Source: Sphingobium boeckii
Lineage (GTDB): Bacteria > Pseudomonadota > Alphaproteobacteria > Sphingomonadales > Sphingomonadaceae
DNA length: 64,000 nt
Assembly: GCF_014199215.1 (NCBI RefSeq)
Contig: NZ_JACIJC010000005.1
Span: 372,001-436,000, forward strand
Direction: 5' to 3'
The notes under the pieces are model-generated. The model worked only from the letters and a program-made list of their open reading frames with translations, did no database searches and had not been told where the DNA came from. A program made the translations under genes and the position numbers. Shown here piece after piece: positions 1 through 7,873 of this stretch (its first letter is position 1; each line of letters opens with the position of its first letter).

Positions 1-1564
1 CCGCGGTGGAGCTATTGCCGCCCCATTGCCCGCCCGAGCCGGCCGATACCGGATATTTGCTGTCGCCCAGACGGACCGTGACCGCCTCCATCGCCACGCC
101 CAGCATTTCCGCTGCGGTCTGCGCGATGATCGTGTAGCTGCCCGTGCCGATATCGGTCATATCCGTCTCGACCGTGACCTGACCCTTACCATCCACCGAC
201 ACGCGCGCGCCCGATTTGGACGCGATATTGTTGCGGAAAGCGGCGGCCACGCCCATGCCGACCAGCCAATGCCCGTCGCGCACCTGGCCGGGCTTGGGAT
301 TGCGCTTTGACCAGCCGAAGCGATCTGCCCCCTGGCGCAGGCATTCGATCAATTTCCGGCTCGAAAACGGGCGCTTCGGCCCGACTTCGGGATCATATTG
401 CACATCGTTGCGGATCCGCAGCTCCACAGGATCGACGCCGCATTTTTCTGCCAGCTCGTCCATCGCGACTTCAAGCGCGAGCAGGCCGACGGCCTCGCCC
501 GGCGCGCGCATGGCATTGCCTTCCGGCAGATCGAGCACGGCGAGCCGGTGCGCGGTCATCCGGTTCTTGCCGCCATAGAGCAACCGGGTCTGCATCGCCG
601 CGCTTTCAATGCCGCCGCCGGGCAGATCGCCGGACCAGACTTCATGCCCGATCGCGTCGATCACGCCATTCTTGTCCGCGCCGATGCGGATGCGCTGGAT
701 CGTGGCGGGGCGGTGCGTGGTATTGTTGGGAATCTGGGGCCGGGCGATCGCCACCTTGACGGGCCGGCCCGCAGCGCGCGCGCCGAGCGCCGCCAGCACC
801 GCGTCTGCGCGCAGGAACAGCTTCGATCCGAAGCCGCCGCCGATATAGGGCGACATCACATGGATATCCTCGGGTTTCATCTTGAGCGTGAGCGCGAGTT
901 CCTTGACCGCCCAGGCAATCATCTGATTGGAGGTCCATAATGTCAGCCGGCCACCCAGCCAGGCGGCAGTGGACGCATGAGGCTCCATCATCGCATGGCT
1001 ATGATCGGGCGTGGTATAGGTGCGGTCGATCTTGACGGCCGCACTGGCAAACCCTGCATCGAAATCGCCCGCGGCGGAATCGGGCTGGGTGCCCCAGGAG
1101 ACCGGCGGCTTGACCGCCTTGTCCTTTTCCGCCGCCAGCTCGAACTGGCCCTCTTCACGGGCATAGTCGATCCGCACCAGCCTGGCGGCGTCACGCGCCT
1201 GCTCCAGCGTGCCAGCGACCACCAAGGCCAGCGCCTGATCGAAATGTTCGATCCGCGGCCCGCCCAGCAGATGCGCGGTGTTCATCTCGCCTTTTCCCAG
1301 CGGCCCGGCATTTTCATGCGTGACCACGGCGAAGACGCCGGGCGCGGCTTCAGCCGCGCGCGTGTCGATCGCGCTGATGCTGCCCTTGGCGATGGCGGAT
1401 CCGACGATCCAGCCATAAGCCGCATTGGGCGCGACATCATGCCGTTCATAGGCATAAGGCGCCGTTCCGGTGACCTTGGCGGGGCCATCGATGCGATCGT
1501 GCGCGATGCCGATCACGCGGCCGCGATCGATTGGATTGAGGGTGGCGGGCTGATCGAATTTCAT
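1..1564 (-). CDS. paoC: Xanthine dehydrogenase-family molybdopterin-binding subunit, PaoC/YagR-like (partial)
   Basis: This is the large catalytic subunit of a molybdenum hydroxylase that oxidises aldehydes or N-heterocycles at a molybdenum-cytosine-dinucleotide cofactor. About 521 N-terminal residues are visible, starting [19 protein letters not shown], and the C-terminal third runs off the left edge. Family hallmarks in the translation are the MEPHAS stretch, the glycine-rich [13 protein letters not shown] loop, [14 protein letters not shown] (the Arg-Ala-Pro-Gly segment near the Mo site) and [10 protein letters not shown] at the edge. The ATG overlaps the stop of the FAD subunit by four bases (ATGA), so the two are translationally coupled. 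With the Tat-exported small subunit and the FAD subunit with four extra cysteines, the best match is E. coli PaoABC. The substrate cannot be read from the sequence. Confidence 0.9.
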   Translation of the reverse strand, partial: MKFDQPATLNPIDRGRVIGIAHDRIDGPAKVTGTAPYAYERHDVAPNAAYGWIVGSAIAKGSISAIDTRAAEAAPGVFAVVTHENAGPLGKGEMNTAHLLGGPRIEHFDQALALVVAGTLEQARDAARLVRIDYAREEGQFELAAEKDKAVKPPVSWGTQPDSAAGDFDAGFASAAVKIDRTYTTPDHSHAMMEPHASTAAWLGGRLTLWTSNQMIAWAVKELALTLKMKPEDIHVMSPYIGGGFGSKLFLRADAVLAALGARAAGRPVKVAIARPQIPNNTTHRPATIQRIRIGADKNGVIDAIGHEVWSGDLPGGGIESAAMQTRLLYGGKNRMTAHRLAVLDLPEGNAMRAPGEAVGLLALEVAMDELAEKCGVDPVELRIRNDVQYDPEVGPKRPFSSRKLIECLRQGADRFGWSKRNPKPGQVRDGHWLVGMGVAAAFRNNIASKSGARVSVDGKGQVTVETDMTDIGTGSYTIIAQTAAEMLGVAMEAVTVRLGDSKYPVSAGSGGQWGGNSSTA

Positions 1565-2514
1565 GGCCGGGCCTCCTGGGCATAGACGGACGCCAAAGTG
1601 CGCGCGGTCAGATCTTTCTTGAACGCATTGTGCCGGGTGACCGACGCGCCGGCGAGCGCGGCTTCGGCCACGGCACCCGCGCCGTTTTTCGCTGCGGCGT
1701 CCGCAGCATCCACCCGCCATGGCTTGGGCGCGAGTCCGCCAAAGGCGAAACGCGCTTCGCCATTCTTGCCGAACACCGCCGCGACGGACACCAGCGCAAA
1801 GGCATAGGATGCGCGATCGCGCACCTTGCGATAGACATGCGTGCCGCCGAGCGGCTTGGGCAGCGTCACCGACACGATCAATTCGCCGGGCGCGAGCGCG
1901 CTTTCGAGATGGGGCGTCTCACCGGGCAGCCGATGAAAATCGGCGATCGGGATGATGCGTTTGGTGCCATCGGGGGATACGGTATCCACCTGCGCGTCGA
2001 GCAGGCGCATCGCGACGGCCATGTCCGAGGGATGGGTGGCGATGCAGGCGTCGCTGGTGCCCATGATCGCCAGATTGCGGCTGAACCCCTTGATCGCAGC
2101 GCAGCCGCTGCCGGGCTTACGCTTGTTGCAGGGCTTTGTGGTGTCGTAGAAATAGGGGCAGCGCGTGCGCTGGAGCAGATTGCCTGCGGTGGTCGCCTTG
2201 TTGCGGAGCTGGCCCGACGCGCCGGCGAGCAAGGCGCGGCTCAACACGGCATAATCGCTGCGCACCCGCTTATCCCCCGCCAGATCGCTGTTGCGGACGA
2301 GGGCACCGATGCGCAGGCCGCCCTCATCGGTCGGCTCGATCCGGTCGAGCCCCAGCCGGTTGACATCGATCAGATGCGCGGGCGTCTCGATCTGCAGCTT
2401 CATCAGATCGAGCAGATTGGTGCCGCCCGCGATGAACCGGGCACCGGGACGGTCGGCGGCAGCGCTGGCGGCCGCGGCGGGGCTTGTCGCGCGTTCATAC
2501 GTGAAAGTCTTCAT
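1561..2514 (-). CDS. paoB: FAD-binding subunit of molybdenum aldehyde oxidoreductase, PaoB/YagS-like
   Basis: This 317-residue FAD subunit passes electrons between the 2Fe-2S subunit and the acceptor. The FAD-binding motif [13 protein letters not shown] (residues 28-40) and the second flavin motif [14 protein letters not shown] are clear. Cysteines at about 119, 129, 138 and 157 lie in an insertion typical of PaoB and 4-hydroxybenzoyl-CoA reductase-type subunits, where they bind an extra 4Fe-4S cluster. I chose ATG at 2514, giving [10 protein letters not shown], rather than an upstream in-frame start, because it restores the ATGA overlap with paoA and the normal family N-terminus. The length fits E. 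coli PaoB (about 318). Confidence 0.92.
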   Translation of the reverse strand: MKTFTYERATSPAAAASAAADRPGARFIAGGTNLLDLMKLQIETPAHLIDVNRLGLDRIEPTDEGGLRIGALVRNSDLAGDKRVRSDYAVLSRALLAGASGQLRNKATTAGNLLQRTRCPYFYDTTKPCNKRKPGSGCAAIKGFSRNLAIMGTSDACIATHPSDMAVAMRLLDAQVDTVSPDGTKRIIPIADFHRLPGETPHLESALAPGELIVSVTLPKPLGGTHVYRKVRDRASYAFALVSVAAVFGKNGEARFAFGGLAPKPWRVDAADAAAKNGAGAVAEAALAGASVTRHNAFKKDLTARTLASVYAQEARP

Positions 2515-3146
2515 GCGTCCTGCTCCGCCACGTCGCGGATGGCGGCGACGATATTTGAATAAGCGGCGCAGCGGCAGATATTGCCGCTCATCCGTTCGCG
2601 CACCTCGGCATCGGAAAAGCGCACCTTGTCCAGATCCGCAGTCACATGGCTGGGCAGGCCGGCCGCGATCTCGTCGAGCATGGCCACAGCGGAGCAGATC
2701 TGGCCGGGGGTGCAATAGCCGCATTGATAGCCATCATGCACCACGAACGCCTTTTGCATCGGATGCAGTTTTTCGGGCGTGCCGAGCCCTTCGATCGTCG
2801 TGACGGACTCGCCATCGTGCATCACGGCCAGCGTGAGGCAGCTATTGATGCGGCGACCTTCGACGATGACGGTGCACGCACCGCATTGGCCGTGGTCGCA
2901 GCCTTTCTTGGTGCCGGTCAGCCGCAGATGCTCACGCAAGGCATCGAGCAGCGTGGTGCGCGGATCCAGATCGAGGTGCAGATGCTTGCCATTCACCTTG
3001 AGGGTGACGGGCAGCAGGCCTTGCGCACCGGGCTTCTTGGCAGCGGAGGCCGGCACGGCGGCTGTTGCTGCGGGTGCCGCGCAAATGGCGGCGCTGGCTC
3101 CCAGGATTGTCCTGCGGGAGACCCTGTTAAAGTCCTCGGTTGTCAT
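2511..3146 (-). CDS. paoA: Tat-exported 2Fe-2S subunit of periplasmic aldehyde oxidoreductase, PaoA/YagT-like
   Basis: This 211-residue iron-sulfur subunit carries two 2Fe-2S clusters. The ferredoxin-like cluster is in [16 protein letters not shown] with a fourth Cys in NSCL. The second cluster is in [14 protein letters not shown] and GNICRCAAY. The N-terminus has a twin-arginine signal ([12 protein letters not shown] followed by an Ala-rich hydrophobic stretch), so the folded holoenzyme is expected in the periplasm, as for E. coli PaoA. Start ATG 3146 gives [13 protein letters not shown] and has GAGGG about four bases upstream; a longer in-frame extension to 3197 lacks support. The stop overlaps paoB. 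Confidence 0.93.
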   Translation of the reverse strand: MTTEDFNRVSRRTILGASAAICAAPAATAAVPASAAKKPGAQGLLPVTLKVNGKHLHLDLDPRTTLLDALREHLRLTGTKKGCDHGQCGACTVIVEGRRINSCLTLAVMHDGESVTTIEGLGTPEKLHPMQKAFVVHDGYQCGYCTPGQICSAVAMLDEIAAGLPSHVTADLDKVRFSDAEVRERMSGNICRCAAYSNIVAAIRDVAEQDA

Positions 3147-3191
3147 CTGGCCCTCGATTTTTATGGCTTGCGCATAAACAGACGAAGAAGA

Positions 3192-3227
3192 CCGCATTTC
3201 GATCCAACTGCCAAGGCGATAATGCGG
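3192..3227 (-). promoter_or_regulatory. Inverted repeat upstream of paoA
   Basis: CCGCATT at 3192-3198 is repeated inverted as AATGCGG at 3221-3227, inside the 96-base gap between mocA and paoA. A weak TTGGCA-like -35 lies in the loop. It could be an operator or a 5-prime leader hairpin giving paoABC a promoter separate from xdhC-mocA. The stem is only 7 bp, so confidence is low. Confidence 0.25.
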
Positions 3228-3242
3228 AAAAATCCGAAATGG

Positions 3243-3815
3243 CTAGCTGGCGAGATCGTCCGGCGTGTCGATGTCCTTCAGCATCGCCGCGCTTGCCCGA
3301 ACCAGCGTGGCGCGGTTCAGCAGCGCGCGCGCGCCGGCATCCCCGCGAAGCTGGCGCAGTGCCGTGAAATGCGCGCGGCCGAAGAGGGCGGGTGGCATCG
3401 GCGTGCCGCCATAGGCCGAGGCTGTGATCGCATCGGCTCCGCCATCATGCGAGTCGCGCAGCGCTTCGATGTGAGCGATGGTCACCATCGGCATGTCCGC
3501 CAGATGCACCAGCACCGCATCGGGATCGAACGTCTGCGCCGCAGCCATGCCATCGGCCAGCGATTGCGCCATGCCCGCATCAGCCACAGAGACCGGCACG
3601 ACCCTGAACCCCATGGCCGTCAGCATCTCAGCTAGCGGCGATTCGGGCACGCACACGGCGATCAACGCCTGGAACCCTGCCGCCGCGAGCATCGCCGCCG
3701 CATGGCAGGCCAGCGGGCGGCCATCGAATGGCGTCAGCAACTTGTCGTCTTGCCCGAACCGCGCGGACCGTCCCGCGGCGAGCAGGATGGCGACGGTGCG
3801 GTCAGCCGCGATCAT
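3243..3815 (-). CDS. mocA: Molybdenum cofactor cytidylyltransferase-like nucleotidyltransferase (MocA family)
   Basis: This 190-residue MobA/MocA-type enzyme is predicted to transfer CMP from CTP to Mo-molybdopterin, making the cytosine dinucleotide form used by PaoC-type enzymes. The N-terminal nucleotide-binding signature LLAAGRSARFGQDDKLL (residues about 11-27) is intact. The metal/substrate motif VHLADMPMV and a late PMPPALFGR stretch follow, as in MocA rather than in GTP-using MobA. It overlaps the upstream xdhC by 14 bases, so the two are one transcription unit. CTP specificity is inferred from family and neighbourhood. Confidence 0.82.
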   Translation of the reverse strand: MIAADRTVAILLAAGRSARFGQDDKLLTPFDGRPLACHAAAMLAAAGFQALIAVCVPESPLAEMLTAMGFRVVPVSVADAGMAQSLADGMAAAQTFDPDAVLVHLADMPMVTIAHIEALRDSHDGGADAITASAYGGTPMPPALFGRAHFTALRQLRGDAGARALLNRATLVRASAAMLKDIDTPDDLAS

Positions 3816-4719
3816 TAAACGCCTGGATCATGCCGGCCGCGATCGACAGCGCAATTTCAGCGGGGCCGACCGCGCCGATATCGAGACCGGCGGGACCGTC
3901 GATCCGCGCCAGATCCGCAGCCGAAAAGCCGAGCGCGCCGAGGCGTTCAAGCCGCGCGGCCTGGCTTTTGCGCGATCCGAGTGCGGCGATATAGCCGGTC
4001 TGCGCCGTCAGCGCCGCAATCAGCGCAGGATCGTCGATCTTGGGATCATGGCTGAGCGTGATCACCGCGGTCGCCGCATCGGGCGCAAAGGCGGTGATGG
4101 CGTCATCGGGCCAGCGATCGTCGAGCGTGACGCCGGGAAACCGTTCCTCGGTGAGAAACCGGCCGCGCGGATCGATCAGCACCGGGCTCACCCCGATCGC
4201 GCGACACAAAGGAGCGAGCGACTGGGCGATCTGCACCGCGCCCACGATCAGCACACGGCGGGGGGGCAGATAATCATTGATGAATTGCCCTGGTGTCGCG
4301 CCTGTTTTGCTCAGGCCCGTCGCCAGATCGGTCGAGACGGGAAAGCGCTGGCCCGCCGTGCGCGCGGCAGCGATGGCGTCGAACAGCGCGGGCGGAAAAC
4401 CGGCCTCGCCCACGGGTTGCACCAGCACGCTGATCTCGCCGCCGCAGGGCAGCCCAGCCACCCAGGCATCATCATCGGCGACGCCATAGGATCTGACGCG
4501 GCTGACGCCATCGGCGATCGCATCGGCGGCGGCCTGAAGCACATCCGATTCGACGCAGCCGCCCGAAACCGATCCTTCGAACCGGCCATCGGCATTGACC
4601 AGCATATGACTGCCCTTGGGCCGCGGTGCGGAACCCCAGGTGGAGATTACCGTGGCCAGGGCAAGCCCGTCTTGTCGCCATTCGCGGGCGCGCACGCATA
4701 ATGTTTCAAGGTCATCCAT
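3802..4719 (-). CDS. XdhC/PaoD-family molybdenum cofactor insertion chaperone
   Basis: This 305-residue XdhC/CoxI-type protein binds the mature molybdenum cofactor and helps load it into xanthine dehydrogenase-family apoenzymes. It shows the N-terminal XdhC signature STWGSAPRPKGSHMLVNADG and the conserved GSVSGGCVESDV, in which Cys is implicated in cofactor sulfuration or binding. A C-terminal Rossmann-like domain carries IVGAVQIAQSL and ALGSRKSQAARLERL. Its position directly ahead of mocA and paoABC suggests it is the dedicated PaoD-equivalent for this oxidoreductase. Confidence 0.9.
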   Translation of the reverse strand: MDDLETLCVRAREWRQDGLALATVISTWGSAPRPKGSHMLVNADGRFEGSVSGGCVESDVLQAAADAIADGVSRVRSYGVADDDAWVAGLPCGGEISVLVQPVGEAGFPPALFDAIAAARTAGQRFPVSTDLATGLSKTGATPGQFINDYLPPRRVLIVGAVQIAQSLAPLCRAIGVSPVLIDPRGRFLTEERFPGVTLDDRWPDDAITAFAPDAATAVITLSHDPKIDDPALIAALTAQTGYIAALGSRKSQAARLERLGALGFSAADLARIDGPAGLDIGAVGPAEIALSIAAGMIQAFNDRG

Positions 4720-4721
4720 CA

Positions 4722-4747
4722 GCGCCCCATATCAGATATGAAGGGGC
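4722..4747. repeat. Imperfect inverted repeat just upstream of xdhC
   Basis: CGCCCC and CATATC are mirrored by GATATG and GGGGCG with a two-base bulge, between the GH130 gene's stop and the xdhC start, only three bases before the ATG. There is no T-run on either strand, so it is not a convincing terminator. It could be an operator or an mRNA leader hairpin for xdhC. Confidence 0.3.
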
Positions 4748-4768
4748 GGGGGAGGGGGTATCCCCGTT

Positions 4769-5890
4769 CTATCCCGCAAAGGCCGATTTCGGAATATGGC
4801 TGATGCGGCAGGCCAGATCGGCCTCGCCCGAGGCCACGATATAATGATCGCCCGCATCGACGATGCCGGTGGTGAACACCACATCATGCAGATACATGCG
4901 CTCCGCCAGCGGCGCGGTAAGCGCGGGCGCGGCTTCGAGCAGCGGCATATGGCTGGTGCGGATCAGTTTCGACGGATCGGTGGCGTCGAGCAACGACCAA
5001 TAGGTGCGGTAAATGCCCACGCCGCCATTGGGCTCCACCCCATGCCACAGCGAAAGCCAGCCTTCCGGCGTCAGGATCGGCGGCGCGCCACCGCCCATGC
5101 GCGCGGTGGCCACCGTGGCCGCATGGGGGCGGATGCCCGGATGGAGATGGGGGCGCCAGTGAAGCGAATCGGGTGACGTCGCCAGGTTGATGGATGGCCC
5201 GGCACGCCAGTCGCTGCCCGGTGGATAAGCGAAATAGACATGGCCGAGCGGACGGGTCTGCGCCCAATATTGCCCCTCGATCAGCCCTTCGAAGACCAGC
5301 ATATCCTTATTCTGATGATCGAGCACGATCGCCTCGAACGTCCAGTGGAGCGCATCGATCGAGCTGTAGAGCGTGGTCGAATGCCGTTCGGGGCTGACCG
5401 AACAGGTCGTCATCAGATAGCGACCGTCGACCCGGCTTATCCGCGCATCCTCGATCCCGTAACATTGGAAACTCGCGTGCGGGGCGATCGCCTTGTCATA
5501 ATGGACGGCAACCACCTCCAGCCCATCGGGCGTCAGTTCGACCGGGAGCAGCCAGGAGAGCGAGGTGAGCGCCATCACTTTCCATTCGCCGCCGTGCAGC
5601 GTGAATTGCCGCGGATCGGACGTGTCGGCGGCGGACAGGGGCCAGGCGTCGAGCTTGTAGGCACCGTCGTCCCAGCGGATCGCATGAACCTTGCCATGAA
5701 AGATCGGCATCTTGAGCGCTTCCGCCACGCGCACCATCATCAGCAGATTGCCGCCGGGCATCCGCGTGAAGCCGGGATTGAACGCGCCGAGCACATAGGT
5801 TTCGACGGCGAGATGGCCGGCCAGCGGAGAGCGCGAGAGATCGACCTGATCGGGCGTGAAGATCAGGCGGTCGAGGCTGCATTGGGTCAT
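4769..5890 (-). CDS. Glycoside hydrolase family 130-like protein
   Basis: A 373-residue five-bladed beta-propeller type protein resembling GH130 mannosyl phosphorylases/hydrolases. Supporting stretches are NPGFTRMPGGNLLMMVRVAE near the N-terminus, YGIEDARISRVDGRYLMTTC in the second blade (the Glu-Asp-Ala-Arg segment conserved in the family) and GGGAPPILTPEGWLSLWHG. GH130 enzymes act on beta-1,2- or beta-1,4-mannosides; the substrate here is not assignable. ATG 5890 (MTQCSLDRLI) is preferred, with in-frame ATG 5926 and GTG 5935 as alternatives. It stands alone with no sugar transporter or other glycan gene beside it. Confidence 0.75.
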   Translation of the reverse strand: MTQCSLDRLIFTPDQVDLSRSPLAGHLAVETYVLGAFNPGFTRMPGGNLLMMVRVAEALKMPIFHGKVHAIRWDDGAYKLDAWPLSAADTSDPRQFTLHGGEWKVMALTSLSWLLPVELTPDGLEVVAVHYDKAIAPHASFQCYGIEDARISRVDGRYLMTTCSVSPERHSTTLYSSIDALHWTFEAIVLDHQNKDMLVFEGLIEGQYWAQTRPLGHVYFAYPPGSDWRAGPSINLATSPDSLHWRPHLHPGIRPHAATVATARMGGGAPPILTPEGWLSLWHGVEPNGGVGIYRTYWSLLDATDPSKLIRTSHMPLLEAAPALTAPLAERMYLHDVVFTTGIVDAGDHYIVASGEADLACRISHIPKSAFAG

Positions 5891-6007
5891 AGAACCGTCC
5901 GTTCCAGATACGGGAGCGGGGATCATGACAGGCACCGAGGCGCAGGGAAAGCACGCGCGATGCCAGCCGTGGCGGCCTGAGGGTCCACCAAATCGGTAGA
6001 CAAAAGA

Positions 6008-6037
6008 AAACGGGCAGACCTCTCGGCCTGCCCGTTT
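6008..6037 (-). terminator. Rho-independent terminator of the small lipoprotein gene
   Basis: A perfect 10-bp stem (AAACGGGCAG at 6008-6017, CTGCCCGTTT at 6028-6037) encloses a 10-base loop. Read leftward it is followed by a T-rich tail, and it sits about 40 bases past the stop of the lipoprotein gene at 6077. Confidence 0.8.
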
Positions 6038-6076
6038 CCTTTACCATTCCGTCAGCCGAAGCCGACAGAGCGGGAA

Positions 6077-6313
6077 TTACATTGCGTTTGCGGTGTTCGC
6101 AGCAACGTTATCGATCGCATTTGCGGTTGCTTCGACAGCATTGGTCGTTGCATCCGTTGCGTTCTCGGAGATGTTCTCAGCAACGTCGCTGAGGTTCTCA
6201 GCAGCGGCTTCGACGTTATCCGCAGCGTTCTCAGCAGCGTTTTCAGCAGGCTTGTTGCAGGCGGCCAGTGTCATCAGGCCGGCGGCAGCGAGAACGAAAG
6301 ACATTTTCTTCAT
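6077..6313 (-). CDS. Small alanine-rich lipoprotein of unknown function
   Basis: A 78-residue secreted lipoprotein. The first 18 residues form a type II signal peptide (MKKMSFVLAAAGLMTLAA) with lipidation at Cys19. The rest is a low-complexity helix of Ala, Asn, Glu and Asp with a rough heptad pattern built from NAAEN/NAADN/NATDA units and no further cysteine. ATG 6313 is backed by GGGAG eight bases upstream; a longer in-frame extension would destroy the signal peptide. It resembles abundant Lpp-like or stress-related alphaproteobacterial lipoproteins in style only, and I do not recognise the family. It has its own terminator. Confidence 0.8.
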   Translation of the reverse strand: MKKMSFVLAAAGLMTLAACNKPAENAAENAADNVEAAAENLSDVAENISENATDATTNAVEATANAIDNVAANTANAM

Positions 6314-6417
6314 TCGATTTGCTCCCAAGCAAAGTGTTCGCGGACCGGCCCGAATGCCGACGCGAGCGACTTCAATTAGCGGCGAATCCTGCACGGTCAA
6401 CGATAAAGTGAAGTTCA

Positions 6418-7770
6418 CTATTCGACCCGCCCGAAATCCTCGGCGGCATTTGCTGCAATGGCGAGCATTGCGGTCCATGCCGCAACATTCTGGCGCAGTG
6501 CTTCGGGATCGACCTTGTCCAAAGTATCGTCAGGCGTGTGGTGCAGATCGAAATAGCGCGTTCCATCCTGATGGAGATCGATCACGGGAACGCCGGCCTC
6601 GACCAGCGGACTGATATCAGCGCCGCCATGGGCTTCGCCGGCTTCAAAGGCGATGCCGAGCGGCGCGAGCACGCTGGACAGGCGGGCTTCGACCGGCTTG
6701 GCGCCCGCGCCCAGCTTGGCGGTGACGCTCCAGATCCGGTCTGCGCCGAAATCCGATTCGGCGGTGAGCACATGGCGTTCCGCTTTGTGGCGTTCGTAAT
6801 AAGACGGGCCACCGCAGCCGGCGACTTCCTCGGCCCCGAACCAGACCACGCGAATCGTGCGACGCGGCTGTCCGGCAGCCATGATGCGTTTGGCGGCAGC
6901 GGCGGTGATGGCCACGCCGGTGGCGTCGTCGATCGCGCCCGTCCCCAGATCCCAGCTATCCAGATGGCCGCCGATCACGATGATCCCCGCCTTGGGATCG
7001 CTGCCCGGCACTTCGGCGATCACATTGCCCGATTGGCCCCTGGCATCGAAGGTGGGCGTGAGCAGCAGCTTCATCCGCACGGGCTTGCCACGCGCCAGGA
7101 TGCGTTCCAGATTCTCCGCATCGGGAATCGAGAGCGCGGCGGCGGGAATGGGCGTGACGCCCGCCGCGAAAGCGGTATTGCCCGCATGGGGATTGCGATG
7201 ATGATCCGTGCCGATCGAACGGATGACAATCGCCGTCGCACCCTTTTGCGCGGCGATATTGGGGCCGATGCGGCGCGCCTGACCAAAGGGACCATAGCTT
7301 GATCCATCCTGCGTCGGGCGCATGGCATGGCTGACGAAAGCGATCTTGCCTTTGAGGCTGCCGTCCTTGGCGGCTTCCAGATCGGCCAGCGTCGGGAAAT
7401 AGACGATTTCGGCCTCCAGTCCCCCGGCGGGTGTCGCCGCGCTGTTGCCGAGCGCGGTCAGCGCCAGCCGGGCGGGGAAGGGCGCGATGATCTCCCCGCT
7501 TTCCGCGCCGCGCCGCCACACCGGCATGTCGCAGGTTTCGATGCGCACATTGCTGAACCCGAGCGCCTTGAGCTTTTTGGCGGACCATGCCCGCGCGCGC
7601 GCCTCGGCCTCGGTGCCCGCCAGGCGCGGACCGACTTCGGTGGTCAGCCCCTCGGTGATCTCCCAAGCGACATCGTCCTTCAGCGCGGCGTCGCGCAGCG
7701 CTTCGGGGGTGGCGGGGGCGGCGACGGCCGCGGTGGAGGCGCAGAGCGCGAGCAGGATCAGCTTTTTCAT
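6418..7770 (-). CDS. Secreted M28-family metallopeptidase
   Basis: A 450-residue zinc aminopeptidase-type exopeptidase with an N-terminal Sec signal (MKKLILLALCASTAAVAAPA). Metal ligands of the M28 fold are visible: His-x-Asp in IGGHLDSWDLG, the bridging Asp in GAIDDATGVA, the catalytic Glu pair in WFGAEEVAGCGG, Asp in AESDFGADR and the last His in YFDLHHTPDDTLDKVD. A PA-domain-like insertion precedes the catalytic core. The start at 7770 was chosen because it begins the signal peptide. It is a single gene, divergent from ettA, and probably trims peptides in the periplasm or outside. Confidence 0.92.
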   Translation of the reverse strand: MKKLILLALCASTAAVAAPATPEALRDAALKDDVAWEITEGLTTEVGPRLAGTEAEARARAWSAKKLKALGFSNVRIETCDMPVWRRGAESGEIIAPFPARLALTALGNSAATPAGGLEAEIVYFPTLADLEAAKDGSLKGKIAFVSHAMRPTQDGSSYGPFGQARRIGPNIAAQKGATAIVIRSIGTDHHRNPHAGNTAFAAGVTPIPAAALSIPDAENLERILARGKPVRMKLLLTPTFDARGQSGNVIAEVPGSDPKAGIIVIGGHLDSWDLGTGAIDDATGVAITAAAAKRIMAAGQPRRTIRVVWFGAEEVAGCGGPSYYERHKAERHVLTAESDFGADRIWSVTAKLGAGAKPVEARLSSVLAPLGIAFEAGEAHGGADISPLVEAGVPVIDLHQDGTRYFDLHHTPDDTLDKVDPEALRQNVAAWTAMLAIAANAAEDFGRVE

Positions 7771-7873
7771 GGGGGAGGGCTTAAGCAGCGCGGCCGGGTT
7801 TGCCAATCCGCGGCCTCTCCGCTAGGGGAACGCCCAAATCCCAGCACTATCTTATCGACGGAGTTTCGCGCCG

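Noticed and set aside
4722-4747. Inverted repeat before xdhC as a rho-independent terminator of the GH130 gene
   Set aside because: No T-run follows on either strand and the stem has a bulge; kept only as a low-confidence repeat.
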